Shown here piece by piece: positions 25,018 through 36,337 of a stretch of DNA of 64,000 bases. The position numbers and the translations under genes were made by a program. The DNA is taken from contig NW_025954986.1 of the NCBI RefSeq assembly GCF_022376445.1, forward strand, positions 372,001-436,000, written 5' to 3'. The first letter of the stretch is position 1. Each line of letters begins with the position of its first letter. The notes under the pieces are model-generated. The model saw only the letters and a program-made list of their open reading frames with translations. It searched no databases and was not told where the DNA came from. This stretch comes from Fomitopsis serialis. Lineage: Eukaryota > Basidiomycota > Agaricomycetes > Polyporales > Fomitopsidaceae.

Positions 25018-25534
25018 GTGGTGTCTCGTTCGATAGGTAACGCGAGAATCTTGTGAAGTTACAGGTTCAGCGGCATGAAGGAGGAGGACGAGCTGAGGGC
25101 GCGTCAGGCTGCGGCGACGCGTCTGTGGCTGAGAACGCGTAGAACCACGATCACGTGCGTTTCTGCCAATTGTCGGTGCGCAACGTGTCACGCAGGTTGT
25201 GTTTAGTTATGTACCTACTCAGTACACGGCACAGTAGTTAGACGGCTCCAGGCACTGTGGTTTATAGCAGCTGTCTCTTCGCTTTCTATATAGGACGAAT
25301 ATAGTAGTAGTACGTCCTTGTGAACATGATCTGGACTTATTTGAGTCATTATGATCCGAGGGGCGTTCCCTAGTAACTTACGGGCATTCACAGCATCAGC
25401 ATTAGTCCAACCAGAACAGCTGTCGCACCCTTCCAACTTGAACCTGTCCGAAGCTCTGGCGAGCGCAAAGCGGACACTCCAGCGACCCTCAGGTTTCCCG
25501 TTGGCTCCGTTGAAAACGTTGTAGCCGTCGTGTA
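25018..25534. other. Intergenic between CHL1 start and the next minus-strand gene
   Basis: Contains the CHL1 promoter. At about 25380-25534 a minus-strand frame continues that of the gene above after its TAG and ends in a hydrophobic stretch (GATAVLVGLMLML). Confidence 0.4.
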
Positions 25535-26092
25535 CTATGCCATGTTTGTGAATGACGTAGCCTCGCCCTGGCCCTTCGTCGCTTCAAACGTTTCGTTCAA
25601 CAAGCAGGTCTGCGTCGAAAATGGCGAGGGACCGCAATACGACGCGTTCGCCTGCGACGGGTCTGATGACATAGTGTACGCAACGTTCCAGATGATGGTG
25701 TACGTTCCTTCGTCGGCAGCGACATCGCAGCCAGAGGCGCCTGTACTTTGGGCAGGAACACACGACCCGAGTCCTGTGATGTTGTCGGTGTTTGACTGGA
25801 AGTGCCCAATCTTCGTGCCGTTAGGTGCGATCAAACTGGTGTTCACGGCTTCCACGAGCCCTAAGAATTTGGGTGTCATCAGCCGTTGGGATGCTGGGGA
25901 GCACACGACGTACCATAGTACCGCGTTGGGGGCTGCGCCCACCCGAAGAACACGGTCGACCTGCACTTGGCTGGGTGGCACCAGAAGGGTAAATGTGTCG
26001 GGCAGCGAAACTGCATATGCCAAAAGGGGGAGCACTAGGAGCGAGAAAGTGAGAGTCGCGAATGTGGTTACGAACAGAATACGTGAGTAGGC
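25535..26092 (-). CDS. Hypothetical secreted or membrane-anchored protein (5' end uncertain)
   Basis: The minus-strand frame begins with a strong hydrophobic segment (RILFVTTFATLTFSLLVLP) that would serve as signal peptide or anchor. It is followed by about 165 residues with many N-glycosylation sites (NTS, NGT, NIT, NAS, NET) and paired Cys (CVPAQSTGASGC, CGPSPFSTQTC). This is a typical extracellular fungal protein with no family I recognise. No good ATG lies just upstream and a TGA blocks the frame near 26145, so the first exon is probably unresolved. The listed stop is TAG at 25535. Beyond it the same frame stays open to a GPI-like hydrophobic tail, so an early nonsense codon or a missed intron is possible. 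Confidence 0.5.
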   Translation of the reverse strand, partial: AYSRILFVTTFATLTFSLLVLPLLAYAVSLPDTFTLLVPPSQVQVDRVLRVGAAPNAVLWYVVCSPASQRLMTPKFLGLVEAVNTSLIAPNGTKIGHFQSNTDNITGLGSCVPAQSTGASGCDVAADEGTYTIIWNVAYTMSSDPSQANASYCGPSPFSTQTCLLNETFEATKGQGEATSFTNMA

Positions 26093-27369
26093 TGGAGCTA
26101 TGTGTGAGCCTTCCCAGTCTCTGATGAAGGGCAGATAGTACGGTCACCTGAAGGTGAGTTGCCTCTGCATATTGTCTCACTCATCGCAGCGCACCCGTGG
26201 GTGGCAGGCACTGCCAACGTTACAGCGAGGCGACCACGCCCACCATCTGTCAATTCCTGGCAGTGGAATACGACTCGGCCCGTTCGGGATGCTTGGTACT
26301 GCGTGGGCTGTCTACGTCCGACTGTCAAAGAAGAGCTAGTCAGTCAGGCGCTGTGATACCTCCGGACTGATCAGCACTTCAGTGTTAGACCAACTAATCA
26401 CAAGATTGAATTGTGACTTATGGGCCTACGATTGAGTTCGCAAATAGCATCGCACATTCTTCCCTGAACCTGACCGCATGTGCCGCGTGCTGTGACCTGG
26501 CCGTTCTAAATTGTGAAAAACGGTGCCAACGGTGAGTCTGATCATGTCTCCCCGTAACAGCATCTTGGCGAAAGCAACGATACTAACAGCCGCCAGTGGC
26601 AAGCCCCCTTGGGCACGAGAACGGAGGTGCAGCATACTATCTAAGTAGTATCAACTCAACGGCAGTTGCTGCCTAACAAGAAAATCAGCTCGAAAGTTTA
26701 CATTTAAGCGTATGGGGACCGTACCTCATCTACGAAGGCTTCGGGAAAAAATCGTCCCAGCTTGAGCTGTCTGCTAAGTAGCTACGGTGTTAAGGATTCT
26801 ATGATGCTCTTCTCATACCGCTGGTGCGCAACGGCATACCCAACGATACAACAGTATCCCATGTCTAATTGGCAATGAGCACCGACTCCGAGGGCGATTG
26901 ACAGGATCGTGTTGTTCCGAAGTTGTTCGGAAATCCGGCGATCATACCTGGGCACCGGTGCCTTTAGTGCATTCCAAGCTAATCTCGAAGCAATCTGGAG
27001 TCGGAAAATACCATTCACTTTCGCACTTTCGCAAAGGGAATGGGAGCTCACCTGTTTGCCTACGGTATTCTTGGATGCCATGTGGCTCGGAGCGACCATT
27101 GCCAGTGCACGACTATGAGGACACATTGCTGAGGATGAAGTCTAAGGGTTAGCGTAGACAATCTCCCAGCCTTCACGGAAACTCACCTATCATCCTAGAC
27201 ACTCATAAGATCCTGTACAGGCTTGTACAGCAGGACACTATCTGTCGTGTAAGGCCACAGTGGACACGAACGAGCGACCCGCAGAAATCATGGTTTATAG
27301 CGCCACCGAAGCCCATAGAGTGCATCGGCATTAACTGAATGTATATAGAGACAGACGACGGCACCACCG
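26093..27369. other. Intergenic, no gene seen
   Basis: Only short frames on both strands with no splice-consistent continuation and no recognisable domain. The sequence is of ordinary composition without evident repeats. Confidence 0.5.
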
Positions 27370-28712
27370 TTACATCCATTTCGACCCAACCAGGTTCCAC
27401 AGCCTCTCCCTGACTGTAGTCCGCACCCGGTCTTCCTCCTCCTTCTCCTGCATGCGCTTCTCTTCCTTGGCTTTCAGCTGATCCTCGTCCGTCTGCGGCA
27501 CTGACACAGGCAGCGGCGCCCGTGCGTTCGCGCGCGCACGCGCAAGGATTCGCTGGCGTTTTGAGAGGGGAGAAGCTTGCCTGGCAGATTTTGCCTCCTG
27601 CGTAGATGCCGCCGCAACCGCGTCGATGTTTGTACTTGGGTCCGCCGCGTCAGCAGCGCTCGTTTTGGGCGACATTGAGGCGATATAAGCGTCTATGGCA
27701 GATGTTGAGGGCGAGGGGAAGGCAGATTCTTCGCCTCGGGCGGTGCTGCTTGTGTAAGGGGCGTGCTGTCGACGTCTTCTACATCCTCCGCAGCCTCTAC
27801 TGCCTCGTCTGTTGTCCTCTCGCGTGACTCGCGATCCCTCTTGCGCCGCTCCAGTCCTCTTTGCATCGTGGAAGCGGGATGGGCAGCATCGTCGGCGGGC
27901 AGGTTGTAGAACCCTCCCCAGTAGTAGAAGGCCCCTTGAAAAGAACGGTCGATTACGGGCCTGGACCTGGCCATCCCGAGTAAGAATGGAGTCTCTGCGA
28001 TACACGACACCCGTCAGGCGCTCCATACAAAGAGATGTTGCTGACAGGGTGGACGCACTAGCTCGTTCTACCCGGAGGTCAACCGTGATCATCTGACGCT
28101 TGTCTGCTGAGTTGCGGAATCTACCTCGTGCATGTCGTCCTCTGGCGAGACGTAATCCTCAGGGTTGAGAAGGCCTTGAAGGTCTTCCAGACCGATACCG
28201 CCTGAGCGGGCCAAGTCGACGACCGGCGTGTCGACCTTCAGCAGGTGGGGGGTCTCCGGGGTGCGCTCGAGAGACGCGGTGTCCTCAAAGTTGATCCAGA
28301 AGTATGGGATATACAGAGAGCGGAAGTCATAGTCCTAGAGTCACATTTATTAGTCTGGTGACACAGCGGTCGGTGCGCACCGCCAAGCAGCTGAACTCAC
28401 TCGCATGACTTCGTACTCGCGAATCCGCCCATAACGACGCTCCAGTCCCCGAATCATCGCCAGTAGCTCAGGCATGGTCTGTATGCCGTCCCATGGTCGC
28501 ACAAAGATAGTTGTTTCTTCTGGAGGTACCGGGTCCCTGACTTTTGAGTGTCGTGACGAGGATTCAGGGAGTGGTGGTGGGAGGTCGAGGTCAGACTCGA
28601 TCGACTCGGTCGTCGCTGTCTTTAGCGTTCGTCGAACACATTGTCTGACGACTCGCAAGCGATGAGAATGATGGAAGGGAACTGCGCTGCGCCTCAGGCC
28701 TGCATGGTTCAT
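27370..28712 (-). CDS. Probable mitochondrial-targeted hypothetical protein (one frameshift)
   Basis: Start at 28712 gives an Arg/His-rich, acid-free head (MNHAGLRRSAVPFHHSHRLR) typical of mitochondrial presequences. Exon 1 ends at YGRIREYEVMR. After an intron, exon 2 reads DYDFRSLYIPYFWINFED and ends SPEDDMHE. A further intron leads to ETPFLLGMARSRPVIDRSFQ, then a charged tail ending RTTVRERLWNLVGSKWM at 27370. Between DSTPLTQAAPPEAKNLPSP and the tail (near 27720-27760) the frame changes without splice sites, so one base is missing or extra. The conserved core is not a family I can name. Its promoter is shared with the FAM210-like gene. Confidence 0.7.
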
Positions 28713-28988
28713 GCTCGTGGATGCGAAAGGTCAAGGTCGTCGGCAACTTCAGGGAATTTGTGACAGTGAGCAAAGTCACGCTGTGACTTTACTTATCTCT
28801 GATTGATGACATAAGTAACACTTGTAGTCTGTTAACAACTTCCAATAGTGTACAACTTACTTACAGTACGGCTGTAAGTAAGCAAATCAAAGGCGATGAT
28901 ACTATGATAGTAAGTATCAACTGCTCGTTCATTCAGCACAACCAGCGGAACTCATTGCTTGGTGATTTGACCTTTGTTCCTGTCTTCC
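28713..28988. promoter_or_regulatory. Divergent promoter with two perfect inverted repeats
   Basis: This 276-bp region separates two divergently transcribed genes, both apparently mitochondrial. It holds AAAGTCAC-GCT-GTGACTTT at 28772-28790 (8-bp arms) and an 11-bp inverted repeat at 28856-28882 with arms CTTACTTACAG and CTGTAAGTAAG around a 5-nt loop. Both look like binding sites of dimeric factors; this is inference. Confidence 0.5.
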
Positions 28989-29800
28989 ATGGACGTAAGA
29001 AATCGCTACAGGACATTCCAGCTATGTGCTCAGCACCGACACTCATTCCTCCCGAGTTATCCAGGATTATATGCAGGCTTCAGACCATACACCGCCGGCC
29101 CAGAGCCTCAGCCGTCCACAACGACCACTCCTCCTAGTCCCTCCAAAGGTCGATTCGCAGCCTACAGACAGGCACTGAATGCCCTAGCAGAGCGTACGCG
29201 CACCCCTCTACCCTCGCTGATATTCTCCTTCGCGGTGCTGCACGAGCTGACCGCGATCGTCCCGTTCGCGGGCATCTTCCTTGCCATGCGCACGCTCAAC
29301 GTCGGCGAGCGCGTGCTCAAGTCGTTCCCGAACAAGTTCATGGATGAAGCTGCCTTTCGTGCGCCTCACGACACGCCGCCCGAGGAGCTGCCGGACTTCT
29401 GGGTGAGGCTGAGGAGGCGGTGGTGGCTCGAGGGCAGGCTCATGGCAGAGCGTGTGGGCAGGCGTTATGGGATCTTTGGTTTCTCAAAGAATGGCACAGA
29501 GGGTGACGGCGTTCACCCTGATGTGGCCTCCCGACAGGAGCCGGTGCTGAAGAAAGCAGTACCCGATATTCTCAACTTCTCGATTGCATATCTCGTAACG
29601 AAGGTATGTGGAATTATGTGCGCGCTGCTTGTGGGGAAAACAACTGAACATTTCTTTTGCAGTCATTGCTTCCTGTGCGCGTCGGTCTTTGCTTGTACTG
29701 GTCCCCTCCGTTCTCCCGCCGGGTCATAGAGCCTACACGGATGGCGATCATGCGACTCGTCCGTCGCGCCTCCACATGTCAATCGCGCGCCCGCCTATAG
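28989..29800 (+). CDS. DUF1279 / FAM210-like mitochondrial inner-membrane protein
   Basis: Two exons (28989-29603 and 29663-29800) give about 250 residues. The head is rich in Arg/His/Tyr and lacks acidic residues after the first few positions, as in a mitochondrial presequence. The core RFAAYRQALNALAERTRTPL then SLIFSFAVLHELTAIVPFAG and LAMRTLNVGERVLK matches DUF1279, with a hydrophobic helix around residues 75-95. A linker with an RRRWWLEGRLMAERVGRRYG segment follows, and the end is LLPVRVGLCLYWSPPFSRRV. FAM210 proteins are linked to mitochondrial translation or protein handling in animals. The frame is clean. Confidence 0.85.
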
Positions 29801-30271
29801 GTCCGCGCGTTGCATAGGTTTCGCGAGATTTCGCGCGCAACGCACTGTCAACCAGCGAAGGATCGTCGGCGTTTCTGTCTGCTATGCTCGCATCAGAGTG
29901 CTCCTTCATTATCCCTCGTGGGGCCCTCATCTGCAACGGATACTACTGCCCCTCGGGCGTGCAGGGCACTGACGTTCGCAATCAACTTTGAAGGCCTCCT
30001 GGGACAGTCCTTACCCTTATGTCCGACAAATCCACTTAAGTACACCAGATAGTTCTCAAACAGCAATGCGAATTACATTGGACATACAGCGAGCAGAGCG
30101 TACTAGGGCTACAAACATAGAGCAATATGTACAGCAAATATCACAGCGTAGATCGACTTCCGTGCGATACAGTAATAACCTCGACGTGTCCGCGCACGAA
30201 TTTCAACTCAGAAGTCCGTCGGTGTCCCCGCCAGCGACCAACCGTAACGACCGTGTATGTTCAATGAAGCT
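29801..30271. other. Intergenic, nothing recognised
   Basis: 3' flanks of two converging genes. Short frames only. Confidence 0.5.
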
Positions 30272-31015
30272 TCAAGCCTTGTGTCCGAGCGAGAGGGTGC
30301 GGGTCGCCTTCACAGCGCGCCCAAGGAGGGACGGTTTCGGGTCCTTGAACTTTGGCCATCCTGGCGTACTGACGTACCACGCGTGTCTCCGGCTGGGGTC
30401 GTAGCCTCTTCCGTATCCCACGTCTGCGCCGTGTCCCTCTCGCATGTTCTCCCGCGCAGCGGCATCCATCGCGTACAACCTATCCTCCGAGGTGGGCTCC
30501 GCGACGAGCGTGGCCGTCGTGGATTCGTTGCTGCAGCGGGTCCCCCTTGCGGCTCCGTTAGTCAACCGGTCAAGCACAATCCACCCTGCCTCGTCCTCGC
30601 GGCCGACCAGCTGCAACTCAGTGATCACATCATCCATACTGGAAACCTCCCCGTTCTTGAATCCCAGAGACAAACGAGCGTGCTTCGCGGATTTTCGCAA
30701 CCGTGGGCGTAAATGAGTGTGGTGGTCTTCCCTGGCGTCTTCCTTCCGGCTCCCTGGACCCTCCTTGTCGCCCGCGACATCCTTAGAACCTTCTTCCGTT
30801 CCATTATCTTGCTTGGTGCGGTCCTCACGGTCATGCAGAGGCTGAGTCTGAAGAACTGCGGAAAGAATCAGGCAAGAGAACGTTGAGACGACCAGAGTGG
30901 GACGTACTGAGTTCAGAGCCTCTTGCATTTCCACAGGCAACGAATGACGGGAGGGCAAAGCTGGGGTCACCACAATCATGGGGACCCGCGCCTGCTCGAC
31001 CGACATTGTGCTCAT
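30272..31015 (-). CDS. Hypothetical protein with one membrane segment
   Basis: A single open frame of 247 codons from MSTMSVEQARVPMIVVTP. A hydrophobic stretch at residues 37-57 (VRPTLVVSTFSCLILSAVLQ) may be a membrane anchor. Then come a strongly charged linker, a conserved-looking part (LGFKNGEVSSMDDVITELQL, EAGWIVLDRLTNG) and a C-terminus rich in Tyr/Trp/Gly (WYVSTPGWPKFKDPKPS). I do not recognise the family. A GTACGT...CCGCAG pair inside the hydrophobic region resembles an intron, but removing it breaks the frame, so I keep it unspliced. Confidence 0.6.
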   Translation of the reverse strand: MSTMSVEQARVPMIVVTPALPSRHSLPVEMQEALNSVRPTLVVSTFSCLILSAVLQTQPLHDREDRTKQDNGTEEGSKDVAGDKEGPGSRKEDAREDHHTHLRPRLRKSAKHARLSLGFKNGEVSSMDDVITELQLVGREDEAGWIVLDRLTNGAARGTRCSNESTTATLVAEPTSEDRLYAMDAAARENMREGHGADVGYGRGYDPSRRHAWYVSTPGWPKFKDPKPSLLGRAVKATRTLSLGHKA

Positions 31016-31401
31016 GCTAGACCGTGAGGAGGATCCTAATTATTGAAAGGGGCAGGAGTAGCATACGCTGAGGTCAAAGCGACGCGGACACCCGAAGTTA
31101 AATAGCACGAGTCGGCCACAGAGCCACAGAGGCCGTTTCAGGTGCCCCGCAGTGGCCACACCGGAGAAGCGTTCATACGTTTGAGTCGGACCGACCCCGC
31201 GACGAGACCACCGGCTTCGTGGCACTAATCTGTTCTGATCAGCGCGGATCGCCTGGCACTCACCATTGTGCATGTAAATGAATTGCGACTCAAGCGTAGA
31301 CACACGCCGGTTGTCATGGAGTCTGGCATAACACGTCTAGAATAGGAAAGCGATAATACAAGAAGTTGCGTCGGACAATGGAAAGCAGGCAGTCTAGAGT
31401 C
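31016..31401. other. Intergenic, nothing recognised
   Basis: Short region between two minus-strand genes. A stretch near 31090 resembles part of a 5S rRNA by chance, but the fold and conserved boxes are missing. Confidence 0.5.
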
Positions 31402-34400
31402 TCACACCTGGATGACGATCTCCCAGTCGCTGCTGACGCCCACGCCAGGATCCTTGATGACGAGCACGCTCGCCGTCCCCTGCTTCTTCGTGTTGGAGGC
31501 GACACCAGGCGTATACTCCCATGCACTTCTTTCCCGCCGACCTGCACGCTCTTCGGCTTCGCGCTGCCGAACACAACCACCCTCTCGACCCTGACCGTGG
31601 CCATGTCCTTCGCAAAGTCATTGCCTCCATCGTAGGTGGACAGCGCAACGCCATCGACAGCTTCTCCGGGCTTCTGTGCAGCAAGATCGGTGCTCCGGAT
31701 AAGGAGACCTTTGTTCTGCTTGCCAGCAATGAACTCGCGCCAAATGAACTTGCCATCGCGATGGGAGAATGTCTCGCCGTCGTCCAAATAGAGCTCGCCC
31801 TTGGCCGCACCACTGGTGTCGAGGGCAACGCGCAACGTGAATGGGTCACGCTTCATGAGCAGCGAAGACCTCCGTGGACGCTCGCGTGTGGGCACGATCG
31901 ATCCGCCACGGATGAGGAAGGGCACCTTGTCCAAGGCCGCAGGACGGTGACGTGCTTGCCCTTGGACGCGCCCCGGTATGCTTCATAGTTGAAATAGTCA
32001 TAGTAGACCTGGAGAAGCGTTAATCACTTGCGCATAGTGCAACTTACGACAGTACGTGCCTGGTCTTCTGGGAGATAGACGGAGGCTTCGGTCACTCCCT
32101 TTTCTGTGATGGGCTTCACGAGCAGCCCGCTTCCGCCCAAGAAGTATGGTCATCGAGTGAGAAACCTGCCTCGTCCTTCGGGAACATCACCCAGTGCGGC
32201 CTGAGACAGGCAGACCGGTCACGCTCGTCTCCTAAAGGCTGTGTACCACACGGGCAGAGACTGTAGCGCAGGCGGAGGAACGAACGGAGGATGCTCTTGT
32301 ATGGCTCATCAAGCAGGTAAGGCTCGCGACGCTTGGTGTCGATGTGGGCGTGCGCACGGAAGAAGGGAGAGAAGATCCCACTCCGTACCAGCGCACGAGC
32401 ATCTCGGGCTCCGGGTTTCCGAAGAAACCACCGACGTCAGCTAGACGTCATGAGAGTCAGGCCTGCAAGGGAAGTCATGAGAGGGCGACTACATCCGGCG
32501 AAGCTGAACCCTCCGACATTGTTCGCAAGAACCATCTTGAGACCCACAGCCATGTGTTCCCAGGTACCAAGGTTGTCGCCCGTCCACATGCACCAAATCG
32601 CTGCGAGCCCGCGTAGAATGACCGGGTAGGACAAAGGGCCGCCTCGGCGGATCTGTGCGTGTCGTGACCGCCTGCGCTGTGAGGTTGTGCTACAGGAAAG
32701 CAACGTCAGACGGTACATATACGACGGAAACAGATACGTACCAGTAACATCCCGTTAATGTTATGAATGTCACGGTGCTCCCAACCACCGTGGTGAATGT
32801 TGTCGCGAGGCATGCTGATTTCGGGACCATTAAAGATCGCTGGCTGGGGACCGACATATTAGTACAATTGGTGAGTTGGCTGGTGGACGTTATGACCAAC
32901 CTCGTTCATGTCGTTCCAGACGTATGTATCTATGGTGCTCTCGGTCCACGACCATTTCTCACCCGGTTCAATCTTGAACAGAGACGTCCACCAGTCCCAA
33001 GAGTTGGGGTTGAAGAAGTCGATCCAGGCACTACTGCCACTCCAGCACCAGCCCTCGTAGTTGTTCTCGCCGCCCGGTGTCTTGACGAGGACACCGAGCT
33101 CCTTCGCCTCTTTGTAGACAGGGTAGTCGTCCGTGCGCTTCAGATGCGGGTCAATGATGACGACCATCTGCATCGCAAATGAGTGCTAGGTCACACCCGA
33201 ATACAAGCAGACTGACCTTGCGACCGATCGCTTCGACGTCATGCGTCATGTCCACTGGGTCCGGGAAGGTCTTCTTGTCCCAGATGAAGTACTTGTGTTC
33301 CTCAGCATACTCGATATCTAGCCAGAACACGTCGACCGGCATATCTTCCGCATCGAATCGCCTCTGCACATCGCGCACATCGTCAGAACTGATGTAGTTC
33401 CACCGGCACTGGTGGTATGCAAGCGCCCAGTGAGCAGGGAGCGCGGGCGTGCCCGTCAATCGAGTGTACTGAGCGAACACATCTGCGGGCGTCGGCCCAG
33501 GCATGATGAATACGTCCAGGATGCCGGACTCGGAGATCCAGTGCGTCTCAGTCGAGGTTGCGGACGGCCGGCCAACGTCGATCCACGTCTCGGAGGCCAC
33601 TGCGTTGAAGATCGCAACAGTACCCTCCGCGGAGTGTGCGTGCATGAGGGGGATTGAGCCGTACAGCGACATGGGCGAGTCCGGGAGGTACTCGAACACG
33701 TCTGCGTTGTACAGCCGGTAGGGTTCAGAGAAGTGCGCGTCCTCGCCAGTCGTAGTCGGCAGGTCAAGCCTCGTCGCGTGCTGAGGGATACCGTAGACGT
33801 GTCCGTGATTGGGGAAGTTGATGTCAATGGAAAGGGACTCGGGCCTGCGTCCAGTGATGAGACGGACATCGCATACGAAGAGAGGATACGCACCCTTCGG
33901 CTTGGAATCCGTCCAAGAGCCAAACTTCTCCTCCCAGAAGCCGTCCTCTTCTCGCCCTCAAACCATGCCCGGTTGTTTACCTGCATGACAACTGCGAGTC
34001 TTCCGCCGGCGCGTCGACAGGTACCTTCTCCTCACCTGCCGCCTTCGTCCGGAAGTGTTCCAAGTGCAGGAGACCACGGCCATTGAGCACGACCTGCGGC
34101 TTCCCAGCCCGGAACAACGTCACCGTGAGCGGGTCGTAAGATACCACGACCTCGATGTCCTTCTTTGTGACGTACGTCGCGCGAACGTCCTTTTTGCCCA
34201 CAGACCACTTGACGTCGGGGCTGATAGTAGGCTCGGCGACGAGGGCCCACGACGACGCCTCGTCGTACCGCTTCCTCAGACCATCGACCTCGTCCATGCG
34301 CACGCGCACGACACCGTCATCGTGAACGCGCACGTCTAGTGAGAACTTGACATCGGGATACAGCGACGACTTCACCGCCGCCACGAGCGAGCTTGCTCGG

Positions 34401-34587
34401 AGAAACTGCCACGCTAGAAGGGTCCACAGAGTACGGAGACCTCCACGACGGGCTCTTGCGCCCTCGCGACAAAGCCCGTCCTCGCCGGCAGAACGCAGCT
34501 TGAGAACATGTCTTGAAGTCCTGCTGTTTCACTGCAAGTGCGGCCGGGAGAACGGCCAGGAAGAGCAACGAGCTGAAAGCTCGCATA
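31402..34587 (-). CDS. Glucosidase II alpha subunit, GH31 (reading frame broken by many single-base deletions)
   Basis: Start at 34587 gives a signal peptide ([18 protein letters not shown]) and [20 protein letters not shown], the family N-terminus. Further on: [85 protein letters not shown] and [22 protein letters not shown] (catalytic Asp in WNDMNEP, split by an intron). Then come [61 protein letters not shown] and an end at DWEIVIQV (stop 31402). The enzyme trims glucose from N-glycans in the ER. At least eight places need one extra base to keep the conserved frame (near 34395, 32628, 32590, 32375, 32255, 32233, 32207, 32150 and 31525). It is either a recent pseudogene or carries consensus errors. 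Confidence 0.85.
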
Positions 34588-34653
34588 GTGTACCTCACTC
34601 CCTCTTTGGAAGATGGTGTTATAATGGTGTGTTTTGCGCCGTCGCGTACGTAT

Positions 34654-34674
34654 GGAGGAGGAGGAGGAGGAGGA
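34654..34674. repeat. GGA trinucleotide microsatellite
   Basis: About seven GGA units, 67 bp upstream of the glucosidase start codon. Confidence 0.85.
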
Positions 34675-34936
34675 TGGTACATTTAGCCACCCACGTAGGA
34701 CTTACCATCACGTGCATTCGATACTGTATACTTATGTACTGCTAGTGCTACACGCACTTTGCACGTACTGGTTGACTTAATGTATGCCGCAGCTGCTTTA
34801 TTACTTGCTGGACACAACTACTATGTAAGTAGTAGACAGGAATGTGCACAGATAAGTAGCAGAATGTGAACAATAATTTGCTCGACACAGGCGTCCTGCT
34901 GTACACTGTCCGTACCATCCGATGCAATACCCCAGA

Positions 34937-35637
34937 CTAATCTCCCCAAGCGACGGCGCGAATGGGACTGCCATCGCAACCTGCAAGGTTCATAGGCAGT
35001 AAGGAGACGCGAATATGACTCCAGCCACTCTCAACTACTTCGCCCAAACCACGAAGGTTCTCCACAATCACTCCCCCGGCTCGCAACACGACCCTGTGCA
35101 CCATTCCCGTGTCTCCTCCATCGGTCCGCCATTCATCGGGGCTGATAGTATCCGCGCCGATGACCCGCACTCCCTTCTCGAGAATCCGTTCCGCAGCCTC
35201 CAACTCCAGATACGGATGGTCGCTGTAATCCAACTTCCCAACCGGGACGCCCAGCCCGTGCACAGTAGCACCGCCGTACCCTCGCGCATCCCGCTCTCGT
35301 ATTTCCGCATGTCATCCCAGGTGATGGCTTCGTGCGGAGCCTTGTGGCGGACGTCGACGACGATGGCGGGCGCCGCGGCGAGCAGCGACAGGTCGAGTTG
35401 GTCGACGGAGCATGCGTCCTCGTAGAAGTGGTACGGCGCGTCTATGTGCGTCCCGGTGTGCGTCCCGATCGTGAGCGTGTGCACGTTCGCGAACGCGCCC
35501 TCGGCGAGCTTGAACGTGTGCTCGGCGGTGTACTTCGGGTGTCCCGGGCAGGTAGGCACCCCGTTGGGCACTAGCGGATGGGTGAGGTCGATGACTCGCG
35601 GTTTGAGCGCGGTGTCGAGTGCCGCAGGGTCTCCCAT
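34937..35637 (-). CDS. Cyclase-family (kynurenine formamidase-like) metal hydrolase, one frameshift
   Basis: Start at 35637 (MGDPAALDTALKPRVIDLTH). Family marks are VIDLTHPLVPNGVPTCPGHP, the metal-binding HTGTHIDAPYHFYEDA and IVVDVRHKAPHEAITWDDM. The frame then shifts by one at about 35270 (CCCGGTTGGG, where one more G restores VGKLDYSDHPYLELEAAERI). It continues through GVRVIGADTISPDEW, HRVVLRAGGVIVENL and LAGCDGSPIRAVAW to the stop at 34937. Members hydrolyse cyclic or formamide substrates with divalent metal; the substrate here is unknown. The gene downstream on the same strand at 36338-37030 is a diverged paralogue. The missing base has the same character as those in the adjacent GH31 gene. 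Confidence 0.85.
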
Positions 35638-36337
35638 GTGAACGCGAGGGGCTTGGATGTGTTCGGGGGCACACAGCGTACATATATAGCCCGGGTCGGT
35701 GCCGAGGAGGCTGCAGGTGAATGTTCGGTGGTTCAAAGACATCACGGGAGGACAATACGGACGTCGGTCCGGGAGATAGAATCAACCGTCCACTGACAGA
35801 CGGCGGCCTATTTTACGGCGTCTTCAGCGACACTTCAGTGTAGCTTGAGTGTAGCCTGGTGATACCTGGAGTAACATACAGCCTGGCCGCGCCAAAGAGT
35901 GCACCAGGGATGGGATGATGGATTGATAGAGCAAGCACCCGCAAGGTGAACGGGTCGAGGTTTCAAGTCTCATGTTCCGAGCGGCGAGGAGACGGGTAGC
36001 CGATGTTATCAGCGCCGTAGTCAGATACCAAGAACGTCCACCTGTGTCAAACACTATCACGTTGGCCGCTAATCTCAGGCGAAAACGAGCTGCACAGTTT
36101 CGTACGCACCAGACGAGTGTTGTGACTCTTTCGAACATCCCGGATACCAGACAGCGTTTGGGAAGTGAGGCAAGTCACACTCCGACAACCGCATTACGAA
36201 ACACGAGAGTCGCCTCCTGTATGACATGTCATGAGGTCAAAACGCCTGAACTCGGAGGTCCTGATGACAGTATATTACCCCATGAGCATAAATCCCATGA
36301 AGTGAACGATCTCGGAACAGGAACTCACATGAATGGA
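35638..36337. other. Intergenic between the two cyclase genes
   Basis: No gene seen. Short frames only. Confidence 0.5.

Noticed and set aside
31080..31200. 5S rRNA-like stretch (CCCGAAGTTAAATAGCACGAG)
   Set aside because: Only one box resembles 5S; the remaining conserved boxes and the end-pairing helix are missing.
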